Both the position numbers and the translations under genes were made by a program. DNA of 64,000 nt. Origin: Nocardia sp. NBC_01327. GTDB lineage: Bacteria > Actinomycetota > Actinomycetes > Mycobacteriales > Mycobacteriaceae. Each line of letters begins with the position of its first letter. The stretch's first letter is position 1. Location of the stretch: contig NZ_CP108383.1 of the NCBI RefSeq assembly GCF_035958815.1, positions 6,882,001 to 6,946,000 of the forward strand. The letters run 5' to 3'. Positions 1 to 10,335 of the stretch are shown piece after piece. Under the pieces are notes generated by a model. That model worked only from the letters and a program-made list of their open reading frames with translations. It ran no database searches and was not told where the DNA came from.

Positions 1-1
1 C

Positions 2-433
2 ACGCCCGCCGAGATCATGGCGGTCGCCGCCGATGTGCTGGCCGAGATCGATCCGGGCGCCTCCATCCCCCGCTCGATTCGCGACTCAGGCTTCCAGCCC
101 ACCGCCTACCGTGTGCCCGCCACCGAACTCGCCGCCGAGGTGGGGCGGCTGGTGGCCGCCGAGGCCGAGCATCCGGGGACCACCGCCGTCATCGTGCCGC
201 ACGATACGGCCGCGAAACTGGCGCACCTGGCCGATGATTCGGCCCGCGTGCTGACCGTGCACGAGGTCAAGGGCCTGGAGTTCGACGCGGTCATCCTCGT
301 CGAACCCCAGCAGATCCTCGACGAATCCCCGCGCGGGATGAACGACCTGTACGTGGCGCTGACCCGCTCCACGCAGCGACTCTCGGTGGCGCACAGCGAA
401 GACCTCCCGGAGGTCCTGCACCGGCTGCGGTGA
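2..433 (+). CDS. UvrD/HelD-type helicase, C-terminal fragment
   Basis: The 5' part lies outside the window; the open frame enters at base 2 and ends at TGA 431-433. The visible 143 residues carry two C-terminal superfamily 1 helicase motifs: VLTVHEVKGLEFDAVILVEP (motif V region, about residues 92-111 of the fragment) and DLYVALTRSTQRLSV (motif VI, with the arginine that contacts ATP). A short SF1 C-terminus in an actinobacterium fits the HelD/HelR group of RNA polymerase-recycling motors as well as a plain UvrD/Rep helicase; the fragment cannot separate these. It converges on the stress-protein gene, with a perfect palindrome between them. Confidence 0.75.
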   Translation, partial: TPAEIMAVAADVLAEIDPGASIPRSIRDSGFQPTAYRVPATELAAEVGRLVAAEAEHPGTTAVIVPHDTAAKLAHLADDSARVLTVHEVKGLEFDAVILVEPQQILDESPRGMNDLYVALTRSTQRLSVAHSEDLPEVLHRLR

Positions 434-608
434 GACAGTGGTTCGGGGGCCAAGGCCCCCGGACCCCCAACCTGCGGCTACGACCCGAACACCGAGCGCC
501 GCAACCGAAGCGGGAGCCACGACCCAACGCCCGGCCCCGCACCAGAGCCGCAACCCCGACCCGGGCACCCAACTCCCGGATCAGGGCGGGAGTTGCGGCC
601 CGGAACGC

Positions 609-642
609 AAAGCGGCCGTGACCAATTGGTCACGGCCGCTTT
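609..642. terminator. Bidirectional terminator palindrome
   Basis: A perfect 34-bp palindrome (arms 609-625 and 626-642) whose ends are AAA and TTT. It lies between the converging helicase and universal stress protein genes and would form a strong hairpin followed by T residues on either strand. A weaker GC hairpin (444-451/454-461) sits just after the helicase stop codon. Confidence 0.7.
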
Positions 643-666
643 CCGCAGGGGCGAAGCCCCCACCTG

Positions 667-1119
667 TCAACGCACGGTGTGCACGATGAGCACGTCGCTG
701 CGGGACTTGCGGGCCACGTCCGACGGCACGGAGCCGAGCAGACGACCCGCGAGGGTGTTGAGGCCACGGTTACCGACCACGAGCAGGTCGGCGTCGAGCT
801 CCTTGAGCAGGGTGAGCAGTGATTCGACGGGCTCGCCGACCACGGCCTTCTCCACCACGTTCACGGCGCCCGCGGCAACTGCCTTATCGCGTGCCACGCG
901 CAGGATCTCGCTGGTCGGCGCGGAGCCGCGCACCTGGTAGGCCTCGTCCTTCAATACGTCCGCGGCGGCTGCGACGTCGCGGTCGTCGGTCGGGTAGTAC
1001 GCGCAGGCGATGTACAGCGTCGCGCCTGCGGCGCCGGCCAGAGCAGCGGCCCGCTCGACGGCGACGTACGACGAGTCCGAGCCATCGGTACCGACGACGA
1101 TCGTCCGGTAGGCGGTCAT
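667..1119 (-). CDS. Universal stress protein (UspA family)
   Basis: A single-domain Usp of 150 residues. The N-terminus TIVVGTDGSDSS gives the first beta strand and conserved Asp, and the C-terminal part has the ATP-binding pattern G-x2-G-x9-G-S (GNRGLNTLAGRLLGS), placing it in the ATP-binding Usp class. I chose the ATG at 1119 because GGAGGAGAGA lies directly upstream; an in-frame ATG six codons earlier has no such site. Usp proteins of this family are cytosolic and respond to hypoxia, starvation and stationary phase. The gene stands alone, about 340 nt downstream of the tiny ORF at 1456-1512. Confidence 0.9.
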   Translation of the reverse strand: MTAYRTIVVGTDGSDSSYVAVERAAALAGAAGATLYIACAYYPTDDRDVAAAADVLKDEAYQVRGSAPTSEILRVARDKAVAAGAVNVVEKAVVGEPVESLLTLLKELDADLLVVGNRGLNTLAGRLLGSVPSDVARKSRSDVLIVHTVR

Positions 1120-1403
1120 TCTCTCCTCCAAGTACAAAGGTTGGGGCCGCGGTGTCTACGGTTCCGTAGTTACCGCCGCGGCAACTGCGCCTGACAATAG
1201 CGGCATAACCGGCGGAAATTTTCGATATCGCAACACATCACAGTTGCGTGCCGCATCGGGACTGTCGCACATTCCCAGCACGCTGCGCATACGGCATCGG
1301 CTACCAGCGAATTCCCCACCGGCAGTGTGAAACACCACAAATCGCGAACATCATTGCGCCCCTGGGACATTCGTCACAACACAGGATTTCTACCAGGTGC
1401 GGA

Positions 1404-1443
1404 CCGGTCCGTCCGGCGCGCACACGCGCTCCGGGCGGACCGG
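1404..1443 (-). terminator. Strong hairpin just after the 18-codon ORF
   Basis: Arms 1404-1420 and 1427-1443 pair over about 16 positions with one mismatch (CCGGTCCG at the outer end) and a six-base loop. On the minus strand the hairpin starts 12 nt after the stop codon of the tiny ORF. It has no long T tract, so it may be a terminator or an attenuator for the downstream usp gene. Confidence 0.5.
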
Positions 1444-1455
1444 AAAACCGCTATC

Positions 1456-1512
1456 TCACAGATCGTGATAGTCGGCCCAGAACCAGCCGAGAATCACGCT
1501 GAGTACGTTCAT
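1456..1512 (-). CDS. Candidate 18-residue microprotein or leader peptide
   Basis: The short frame encodes MNVLSVILGWFWADYHDL. It starts with ATG at 1512, preceded by a good ribosome site (AAGAGGAACGC) and, on the same strand, a TAGTAT -10-like hexamer at 1549-1554 about 37 nt before the start. A strong hairpin follows the stop codon. The peptide is hydrophobic with two Trp residues, then an acidic/aromatic tail. The arrangement -10, ribosome site, ORF, hairpin suggests a translated unit: either a free-standing microprotein or a leader affecting usp 340 nt downstream. I do not recognise the sequence. The rest of the 1120-1571 gap shows no other coding signal. Confidence 0.35.
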   Translation of the reverse strand: MNVLSVILGWFWADYHDL

Positions 1513-1571
1513 GCGTTCCTCTTCCGTACGGCCGATCAATGACGGGCAATACTAGCTCGCCGAGCGTCGGT

Positions 1572-2492
1572 TCAGAGGCTCAGACGTGCGTATTCCAGCG
1601 GAGCCATCCCGATCTCCTGCGCGAACTCGCGGGAGAAATGGGCCTGATCGAAGTAACCGAGATCCAGTGCGAGGGCGGCCAGATCGGAGGTGCGGCCCTG
1701 CGCCAGCAGCTGCGCGCCGTCCTGTAGCCGGAAACGGCGCAGCACCCATTTCGGGCTCACCCCGACGTAGCGGCGAAACAACCGCTGCAGGGTGCGAATC
1801 GGGGTATCGAAACGCTCGGTGACCTGGTCGACGCGGGTGAGCTCGCGATCGGACTCCATGGCGTCCATGATGCGCAGCACCAGGCGATAGGCGGTGTCAT
1901 CGGCGACCGCGCGCCGGGCCGCGGCCTCGACCAGGAATGCCTCGACCAGCGTGCGCCGGCTCTCGTCGTCCGGATCGGCCAGAATCTGCTCGGCCAGATC
2001 CCCGGCCTCGGGGAGCACCTCGGTCAGCGGCAGAGCGGTATCGCGCAGCGCGCCCACATCCAGTCCGGTGAACGCGCCGAAGCCGCCGGGCCGGAACTTC
2101 ACGCCGAATGTCTCACCGACACCGGCCAATTCCCGCACGTACTTGGTGGTCCATACACCGGTGACAAAGCCGCCCCGGCGCTCGTGCGTGTGCTCGAAGG
2201 TCATATTGACCACCGGAAAGCCCAGCACCTCAGCGAAGTAGGGCGGCTGACCGCGCCGATCCCAGCGCACCGACCAGTAGAACTCGACATAGCGGCTGAC
2301 CTGCTCACCGGCCGGCAAACGGCTGTGGTTGCTGGCGCGGATCTGTTCCCGCGGGCGCAGAATGCCTTTCGCCGTCTCGGGCGGCGGCACCGGGCGCGGC
2401 GCGTACGACTCCGGGAGCAGATCCGACTCCGGGCGCACCGCATCGTCACCGGCCATGAGGCTGTCGCTTTCTTCCAGGATCTGTCCCGGCAT
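1572..2492 (-). CDS. AraC-family transcriptional regulator
   Basis: A 306-residue protein. The C-terminal third (about 205-300) is an AraC/XylS double helix-turn-helix: TPIRTLQRLFRRYVGVSP is the first recognition region and ALDLGYFDQAHFSREF the second, containing the family's G-Y-x-D-Q-x-H-F-x-R signature. The N-terminal part has the R-Y-V-E-F-Y-W and F-G-V-K-F-R-P-G-G motifs of AraC proteins with a DUF6597-type sensor domain, so a small-molecule ligand is likely but unknown. It stands alone, 74 nt downstream of uvrB on the same strand, with no obvious target gene next to it. Confidence 0.85.
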   Translation of the reverse strand: MPGQILEESDSLMAGDDAVRPESDLLPESYAPRPVPPPETAKGILRPREQIRASNHSRLPAGEQVSRYVEFYWSVRWDRRGQPPYFAEVLGFPVVNMTFEHTHERRGGFVTGVWTTKYVRELAGVGETFGVKFRPGGFGAFTGLDVGALRDTALPLTEVLPEAGDLAEQILADPDDESRRTLVEAFLVEAAARRAVADDTAYRLVLRIMDAMESDRELTRVDQVTERFDTPIRTLQRLFRRYVGVSPKWVLRRFRLQDGAQLLAQGRTSDLAALALDLGYFDQAHFSREFAQEIGMAPLEYARLSL

Positions 2493-2566
2493 GCCGAACT
2501 ACGGCGTCGTCATGGATATCTTCGGCCACCGCCGGCGACGGCACCGCACTACTCACGGCGCCTTCC

Positions 2567-4738
<2,172 letters not shown>

Positions 4739-5194
4739 AGCCTAGGACGACCCACCGACAGGTTCACGCCGAGCGGCCCGAGTCGCTGCCGGCAACGGCG
4801 GAACCGGGGCGCCGACCCGCCCGAGTCGCCGGTGACACTGCGCACATCTCCGGCCTATGCCCCGGGCCGCGGACGCCCGCGCAGCCCGGCGCGGCCCGAT
4901 TCATCGCGCGGATGTGCGCCCGAGACGCCGCATCGGAAACGCTCCGAGCGCCTCGGATACCCGGGCGTGGCACGGTCGGGACCTGAGGATATTTCTCAGC
5001 GTTTACTTTCACGCGGCGCCGCGCCGAACAGATTCGGCTGTACCAAATGTCCGAATTATAGTTTCTCCCAAGGAAGTTCAAAGAAATCCCAAGAGGTGTC
5101 GGCGAAATTCCGTTCCGCGCACGGTCGTCCGATTCCCAGCACCCAGGTGTAACCTGATCTGGCTGGTTGCACGAGTCGGAGAAGAGGCAGGGCG
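4739..5194. other. 456-bp divergent intergenic region
   Basis: Lies between the divergent uvrB and DUF402 genes and must hold both promoters. The half near the DUF402 gene (about 5030-5150) is noticeably AT-richer than its surroundings. I found no clear TTGACA/TATAAT pair, no strong inverted repeat and no convincing small gene; a short frame beginning GTG near 5098 lacks a well-spaced ribosome site. Confidence 0.4.
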
Positions 5195-5779
5195 ATGACC
5201 GGTCTGCATATGCCACAGCGGAATTCCACCAACGGCGCTGACCCGCGCCGGATGGGAAACACCACTCCCCCAGTATCGCCGCATCGACCCAGGCTCGAGT
5301 ATTTCAATCTGGCGGCGCTGTCCTGGACCGATTATCACGGTTACTTACATCAGGTCGAGCGGATGGCCGCGCAACCCTGGGGTCTGTATGTGGAGCGGAT
5401 CGTGGACAATCCGCGCTTCCACTACATCGAATCCTGGTTGCTCCCAGAGCTTTCCCTGCGCGTGACGGTGTATCACCTACGGCCGGGCCACGATCGCGGG
5501 CAGACCTACTACCTCGACATCGGCGATTACGCCCAGATCGAGCCCAAGAAGTGGCGCGCGGAGGGACACTATCTACACGTGGTGGCCCGTCCCGGCCAGA
5601 TGCCCGAGCTCCTCGGCATCGACGAGCTGCTCGCGGCACACGCCGCCGGGCACTTCGACACCGCTCGCACCCATCGAGCCATCGAGCGTGCGGCGGCGGT
5701 GGTGGACGGTCTCGCCGCGTGCGGTCATGATGTCGACCGCTGGCTCGCCACCAAGGGTCTCGCGCTCAGCTGGTTGTAA
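5195..5779 (+). CDS. DUF402-domain protein, first paralogue
   Basis: A 194-residue protein of the DUF402 family, whose solved members are small beta-barrel proteins with phosphatase-like or nucleic-acid-related roles; the function here is unknown. The core shared with the gene at 6478 includes RPRLEYFNL, QPWGLYVERI, HYIESWLLPELSLRVTVYHLRP, YYLDIGDYAQIEPKKWR and ELLAAHAAGHFD. It carries about 27 extra N-terminal residues compared with its paralogue. The position beside uvrB and coaE matches Rv1632c of M. tuberculosis. The ATG follows AGAGGCAGGGCG; an ATG five codons later is possible. Confidence 0.8.
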   Translation: MTGLHMPQRNSTNGADPRRMGNTTPPVSPHRPRLEYFNLAALSWTDYHGYLHQVERMAAQPWGLYVERIVDNPRFHYIESWLLPELSLRVTVYHLRPGHDRGQTYYLDIGDYAQIEPKKWRAEGHYLHVVARPGQMPELLGIDELLAAHAAGHFDTARTHRAIERAAAVVDGLAACGHDVDRWLATKGLALSWL

Positions 5780-5803
5780 AGGCGCTTCGGCCAGCGCGCC
5801 GCG

Positions 5804-5846
5804 AAAAGGCCACCCGGTCCGTATTGTGTTCGGCCCGGGTGGCTTT
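5804..5846. terminator. Convergent terminator
   Basis: Nine-base arms GCCACCCGG (5809-5817) and CCGGGTGGC (5835-5843), flanked by AAAA on the left and TTT on the right, so it can act on both strands. It separates the first DUF402 gene from the converging secreted-protein gene. Confidence 0.65.
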
Positions 5847-5867
5847 CGCTTACTGTCCGCCCTCCGA

Positions 5868-6290
5868 CTAGCCGGACAGGCTCGGGAACAGCCCGTTCAG
5901 GCCGCAGCCCACGCTGCCGAAGGCGCTGGACGGGGATACCTGGACCACGGTCGACTTGCTGATCAGGTCCTGGGTCGCCTGAATGGTGTGGGCGCCGGCG
6001 GTGGTCGGGGTCCACTGGATGGTGACCGAATTGCTCAGCAGCGACGGGGTGACCGGGCTGCCGGTGATCGCGGTGCCGTTATCGGTGAAGCTCACCGACA
6101 GCAGGCGGTCGATCGCGATGGTGGCCGTGACCGTATAGGCGCAACCCACCTGTTGATTCGAGCCGCCGACCGAGATATCGCTGACCCAGGCACTCGCCTG
6201 GGGCGCTACCAGAACCATGGTCGCGGCAGCAGCACCGAAGGCGGTCAGACCCATTCCGGCGCGGCGAGCGCGGGCGCTCATTGCGTTCAT
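5868..6290 (-). CDS. Small secreted Ig-like-fold protein
   Basis: A 140-residue exported protein. A Sec signal peptide with an Arg-rich n-region (SARARRAG), an Ala-rich core and a predicted cut after QASA leaves a mature domain of about 105 residues. Alternating beta-strand segments (TVTATIAID, LLSVSFTDNG, NSVTIQWTPTTAGAHTIQAT) are typical of bacterial Ig-like/Big domains. Two Cys residues (GCAYT and SVGCGLNG) could form a disulphide. I chose the ATG at 6290 because AAGAGGGAAG precedes it and the signal peptide starts there. The substrate or partner is unknown. The gene sits between two DUF402 genes. Confidence 0.7.
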   Translation of the reverse strand: MNAMSARARRAGMGLTAFGAAAATMVLVAPQASAWVSDISVGGSNQQVGCAYTVTATIAIDRLLSVSFTDNGTAITGSPVTPSLLSNSVTIQWTPTTAGAHTIQATQDLISKSTVVQVSPSSAFGSVGCGLNGLFPSLSG

Positions 6291-6477
6291 ACTGTGTACT
6301 TCCCTCTTGGTATGTACCACCCACGTCAGGTGTGGGTAGCCGCACCGTAACGAACACCGGCGTTTCACATTGTGATTTTCCGGAAAATAGTCCCGTAAAA
6401 CGCTGTTTACCCAGTTCCGGCCACAACTCGGGCCCGCTCCTCTGGACGATGACGGCCCGACAAGCGATGCTGTTGGC

Positions 6478-7002
6478 ATGACTCAGGCGCCCGCGGTAGA
6501 TCTACACCGGCCCAAGGTGGAGTACTTCAACGTCGATGAGCTCACCAATATCGACCCGAAGGGCTTCGTCCGCGCGGTCGAGCGCTACCAGGTCGAGCCG
6601 TGGGGCCTGTACATGGCGCGGACGTCGGATCATCCGGAGTTCCACTACATCGAATCCTGGCTGCTGCCGAGCCTGTCCATTCGCGCCACGGTCTTCCACT
6701 TCACCCCGGCGCACCTGCGCGATCAGGACTACTACATCGATATCGGCGAATACGCGCAGGTCGGTCCGAAGCGCTGGAAGTCGGTGGACCACTACCTGGA
6801 TCTGGTGGTGCGCAGCAATCGCGAGGTCGAACTGCTCGATGTGGACGAACTGCTCGCCGCACACGCGGCCGGCTATCTGGACCTGTCCGAGTCCCAGCAG
6901 GCCATCGAGACCGCCACCACCGTCATCGACGGAATCGCCGCGCACGGCCATAATTTCGAGTCCTGGCTGCAGGCCCGGGACATCACCCTGACCTGGATGT
7001 AA
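6478..7002 (+). CDS. DUF402-domain protein, second paralogue
   Basis: A 174-residue DUF402 protein clearly related to the one at 5195: both keep HRPKVEYFN/HRPRLEYFN, WGLYxxRxxDxPxFHYIESWLLP, YYxDIGxYAQxxPKxW and DELLAAHAAG. It lacks the longer N-terminus and is the better length match for the single mycobacterial orthologue, so it may be the ancestral copy. The upstream ribosome site is weak. The 187-bp gap to the secreted-protein gene is a divergent promoter region. Function unknown. Confidence 0.8.
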   Translation: MTQAPAVDLHRPKVEYFNVDELTNIDPKGFVRAVERYQVEPWGLYMARTSDHPEFHYIESWLLPSLSIRATVFHFTPAHLRDQDYYIDIGEYAQVGPKRWKSVDHYLDLVVRSNREVELLDVDELLAAHAAGYLDLSESQQAIETATTVIDGIAAHGHNFESWLQARDITLTWM

Positions 7003-7010
7003 TCACCGCG

Positions 7011-7032
7011 GGCCCCGGCGCAGGCCGGGGCC
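7011..7032. terminator. Convergent GC hairpin
   Basis: Nine-base arms GGCCCCGGC (7011-7019) and GCCGGGGCC (7024-7032) with a four-base loop, directly after the second DUF402 gene and before the end of coaE on the other strand. There is no T tract. Confidence 0.5.
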
Positions 7033-7043
7033 GACGGCCGAAT

Positions 7044-7997
7044 TCACGCCTCGGCGGCGACGATCACATTCGCGGGACGGCCCGGATCCGCCGTAGCGTG
7101 CCGGAGCTCCGCACCGGTTGCCGCAGCGCCGTCGGCACGCGGAAAACCGATCTCCGCCAAGCGATCCCGCAGCCCCTCGGCCACGCCCGCATCGGCGACC
7201 GCGATGCGAATATCGAGCACATCCTCCGCGGGCTTGCCCGCCACCGCGGTCGGCCCGACATGGTCGATGCTCCGCGCATCGGCCCCGCAGGCGACCGCGA
7301 GCCGGGCGATAATCCGCCGCGCCGCCGCCGGCCACTCCGGATTCGCCTCCACCACGGGCGATTCGGCGGGCCGTGGCGCGGGGGTGCGGGTGCGCAGATT
7401 GTGTTCGAAGGGAATCAGCCGCTCCTCCCACAGCCGGTGCACCGCGGCGTCGATCGCGCCGCCGGCGCCATTGTTGTCGAGCAGCACATCGGCGACGGCA
7501 CGACGCTGAGCATCGGTGGCCTGGGCCGCGATTCGCGCGCGGGCATCGGCCTCGTCGATACCGCGGAACTCCACCAGGCGGTGCAGGCGGGTTTCCTCGG
7601 CGGCGTCGACGACCACCACCAGATTCATGAACGGCGCCAGACCGTTCTCGACCAGGAGCGGAATGTCCTGTACGACAATGCCGTCGGCGGGTGCGGAGCC
7701 GATGAGCTCGGCGGTGCGCTTGCCCACCAGTGGATGCACGATGCCATTGAGGATTGCGCGAGCCCCGTCGCTGGCGAATGCCTTGGCCGCCAGCGCCGGT
7801 CGATCCAGGCTGCCGTCGGCCGCGAGAATTCCGTCCCCGAAGGCATCGACCAGGGCCGTCAGCCCGTCGGTACCGGGGGCGACCACTTCGCGCGCGATGA
7901 CATCACTGTCCACCAGCACCGCACCACGTTCGACGAGAATGCGGGCGACGGTGGATTTACCCGCTCCCATGCCTCCGGTGAGACCGATTCGCAACAT
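7044..7997 (-). CDS. coaE: Dephospho-CoA kinase with GrpB-like tail
   Basis: CoaE performs the last step of CoA synthesis, ATP-dependent phosphorylation of dephospho-CoA. The N-terminal ~200 residues are the kinase: P-loop GGMGAGKS (8-15), conserved DSDVIAREVV, and DIPLLVE. From about 205 a UPF0157/GrpB-like segment follows (HNLRTRT, then SIDHVGPTAVAGKPAEDVLDI), the fusion found in mycobacterial CoaE. At 317 residues it is clearly shorter than M. tuberculosis CoaE (about 407), so the tail looks abbreviated. I chose the ATG at 7997, after CTGGGGAA, because the kinase fold starts there; the frame stays open upstream. Confidence 0.93.
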   Translation of the reverse strand: MLRIGLTGGMGAGKSTVARILVERGAVLVDSDVIAREVVAPGTDGLTALVDAFGDGILAADGSLDRPALAAKAFASDGARAILNGIVHPLVGKRTAELIGSAPADGIVVQDIPLLVENGLAPFMNLVVVVDAAEETRLHRLVEFRGIDEADARARIAAQATDAQRRAVADVLLDNNGAGGAIDAAVHRLWEERLIPFEHNLRTRTPAPRPAESPVVEANPEWPAAARRIIARLAVACGADARSIDHVGPTAVAGKPAEDVLDIRIAVADAGVAEGLRDRLAEIGFPRADGAAATGAELRHATADPGRPANVIVAAEA

Positions 7998-8287
7998 TTC
8001 CCCAGTCTCGCATTTCCCTCCCCCGCCGCGCGCACTACCCCTCACCAGCCGAAAGGTTGGATTACCCACTCGCCTGGGCAATTCCACCGGCACGCCGACA
8101 GTTTTCCCATTCCGTGATATTTACGAGACCGATTCGCAACTTTTTCGCCCAATCCCGACCATTAGTCGGCAACATTCCGACACGCCGGGGAGAAAGTCGT
8201 GCAAAATCCGGTGTCGCACACTTTCGTTCGGCTAAGGTTTCGCCGCAGGCGATCCATGGCCGGAAACACGTAGGAGAAGGAACACCA

Positions 8288-8506
8288 TTGGGCACCAAAA
8301 ACAACCAGACGGGTCGGCACCGTCTGGGACTGCCGGGCACGATGCACTGCATCGAGATTCCCGCGGTCGCGGCAGCGCTGGCCGAGCATCGTCGCGCGTG
8401 GTTCAGCGCACTGCTCAGTCCCGCACGGCACAGTTTGGCCGCCATGCGAAAACGCTCTCGCTCCACCTCGGCCACCGTCCGCTGGGTTCCGGCCACCGCC
8501 ATGTGA
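8288..8506 (+). CDS. Unrecognised 72-residue basic protein (TTG start)
   Basis: The short frame begins with TTG at 8288, seven bases after a near-perfect ribosome site (AGGAGAAGG, 8272-8280). It encodes a basic protein with a polar start (GTKNNQTGRHRLGLPGT), a middle amphipathic segment (IPAVAAALAEHRRAWFSALL) and an Arg/Ser-rich tail. A long inverted repeat 14 nt after the stop looks like its terminator. I know no family that matches. The ribosome site and terminator support expression, but the Arg-rich composition could also be a GC artefact. The preceding ~290 bp to coaE hold its promoter; a TAAGGT box lies at 8234-8239. Confidence 0.45.
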   Translation: MGTKNNQTGRHRLGLPGTMHCIEIPAVAAALAEHRRAWFSALLSPARHSLAAMRKRSRSTSATVRWVPATAM

Positions 8507-8520
8507 CTGCGAATACGACT

Positions 8521-8550
8521 GTGGCCCAGCCCCGATCGGGACTGGGCCAC
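8521..8550. terminator. Convergent terminator
   Basis: Two adjacent 15-base arms (8521-8535 and 8536-8550) pair with a single mismatch, beginning GTGGCCCAG and ending CTGGGCCAC. It lies between the small ORF and the converging phospholipase gene and probably serves both. Confidence 0.65.
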
Positions 8551-8587
8551 TCTCGTGTGCACTCCGGACGGCAGTAGTCCAGCGACC

Positions 8588-10117
8588 TCAGACGGTGCCG
8601 CTGGGCTTACGACGGCTACCCGGCTCCTGGGTCGGCATGGAGTTCGGCGGCACCGGATACGGGATACCGGCATTCGCATAACCGAGCGCGACATTCGGAC
8701 CGCACTGCGCCAGTGCGGCATTCACCTTCCGGTCCGCGGGCCCGAAGGCGGGCTTCACCGCGTCACGACCCGAGGCGAAATCGAAGGCCGAGGTCATATC
8801 GCCGGTGACGCTGCGCCGCCACGGGGTCAGGTTCGGCACGTCCACACCGAAGCGACGCTCCAGCAAACGCAATTGCGAGGTGTGGTCGAAGGTCTCCGAG
8901 GCGACCAATCCGCCTCGGCTGTAGGGGGAGATCACGAAGCACGGCACGCGGTAGCCCAGCCCGATCGGGCCCGCGATGCCTTCCGACTTCTCGGCCTTCT
9001 CCAGCGGCACGGTGACGTACTCCCCCGGCGTGCCGGGCGGCGCGGTCGGCGGTGTGACGTGATCGAAGAAGCCACCGTTCTCGTCATAGCTGACAATGAG
9101 CGCGGTCTTCTCCCACACCGCCGGATTCGAGGTGAGGATATCGAGCACCTGCATAATGCCGACCGCACCCAAAGCCGGTGGCAGCGCCGGATGTTCGCAG
9201 TTGAGCAGCGACGGGATCACCCAGGAGACGGCGGGCAGCTGGTTGGCGGCCACATCGGCGGCGAAATCGCTGGGGTAGGCCGGGACCTTGCCGCGGCGCG
9301 CCAACTCTGAAGCCGGATCGGCGGCCTGCTTGAAGCAGCCCAGCATGCCGTCGAGAATCACCGAGGACAGCGGGCCGACATCCCGATTGTTGTAGATCTT
9401 CCAGCTCACACCGGCATCGGAGAGGTTCTCCGGCATGGTCCGCCAGCTGTAGGCGTTCTGCGGGATGAGCGTGGGGGTCTGCAGCAGCGGACCGCCGTTG
9501 AGCCCGTCCGGATCGATGGTTCCCGACATCCAGTACAGCCGATTCGGATCGGTGGGACCCAGCACCGAGCAGTGGTAGCCGTCGGCAATGGTGAAGGCGT
9601 CCGCGAGATCGTGGTGCACCGGAATATCGGCGCGGGTGTAGTAACCCATGGCGGCAGGGCCGTTTCCGGCGCCGACCGAGGCGATGGACATCGGCATCCA
9701 GCCGTCGTTCTTCCCGTTGTTCCACGCCTTGTGCATGCCCGCCCAGGTGTGGTCCGGGTCGTTGATGCATTCGCCGTCGAGGCTCGCGCCGCTCTCGGTG
9801 TCCAGGCGGAACGGGTTGATGAAGCCGTCCGGGGTCGGGCCGACGCCTGGCGAATAGCCGTACTGGTTCCAGGCCGGTGAGGGGTCGTCGAATCCTCGCA
9901 CGCCCGAAAGGGTTCCGAAGTAGTGGTCGAACGAGCGGTTCTCCTGCATGAGCAGGACGAAGTGCTCGATATCGCCGAGCCCGCCCATTCCCGCCGGATC
10001 CGCGGCGTAGGCCCGCTCGATAATCGGACCGGCCAGCGATGCCATCGAGGCCGCACCGCCCGCAGCCATGGCCTTCGCCAGAAAATCCCGTCGATTGATA
10101 CCGGCGAACAAGCCCAT
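8588..10117 (-). CDS. Tat-exported phospholipase C / phosphoesterase
   Basis: A 509-residue enzyme of the bacterial phospholipase C/AcpA phosphoesterase family, which hydrolyses phosphodiester head groups of phospholipids outside the membrane. The N-terminus carries the twin-arginine motif RRDFLAK (9-15), an Ala/Gly core and a likely cut near AYA-AD (37-40). The family's metal/nucleophile box follows at once (ENRSFDHYFGTLSGVRGFDDP, from 59), and later motifs include WVIPS, SYDENGGFFDHVTPP and GYRVPCFVISPYSRGG. Mycobacterial PlcA-D have the same layout. It is divergent from the MMPL transporter; whether they share regulation is unknown. Confidence 0.9.
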   Translation of the reverse strand: MGLFAGINRRDFLAKAMAAGGAASMASLAGPIIERAYAADPAGMGGLGDIEHFVLLMQENRSFDHYFGTLSGVRGFDDPSPAWNQYGYSPGVGPTPDGFINPFRLDTESGASLDGECINDPDHTWAGMHKAWNNGKNDGWMPMSIASVGAGNGPAAMGYYTRADIPVHHDLADAFTIADGYHCSVLGPTDPNRLYWMSGTIDPDGLNGGPLLQTPTLIPQNAYSWRTMPENLSDAGVSWKIYNNRDVGPLSSVILDGMLGCFKQAADPASELARRGKVPAYPSDFAADVAANQLPAVSWVIPSLLNCEHPALPPALGAVGIMQVLDILTSNPAVWEKTALIVSYDENGGFFDHVTPPTAPPGTPGEYVTVPLEKAEKSEGIAGPIGLGYRVPCFVISPYSRGGLVASETFDHTSQLRLLERRFGVDVPNLTPWRRSVTGDMTSAFDFASGRDAVKPAFGPADRKVNAALAQCGPNVALGYANAGIPYPVPPNSMPTQEPGSRRKPSGTV

Positions 10118-10335
10118 ACTCCGACAACGCCTTCCGTTAGAGGTGAATCTGAACGCGCCGAATCATTCCAGTTGGGCGCTTGACCTACATCCAACCTTCG
10201 GATGATGTCCGGACAGCAAACCACCGGTATCCGGCCGGTTTCCGGCGCCGCGCCGCGCCGAGGCGGAGATCACACTACAACGAATTTCCGGCAGCGCCTT
10301 GCCGGTATGTCGAGTGTCCGCCTAGGCTGACGCAC

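Noticed and set aside
4857..5198. Plus-strand frame in the uvrB/DUF402 gap
   Set aside because: Arg-rich sequence without family features, overlapping promoter DNA and the true DUF402 start.
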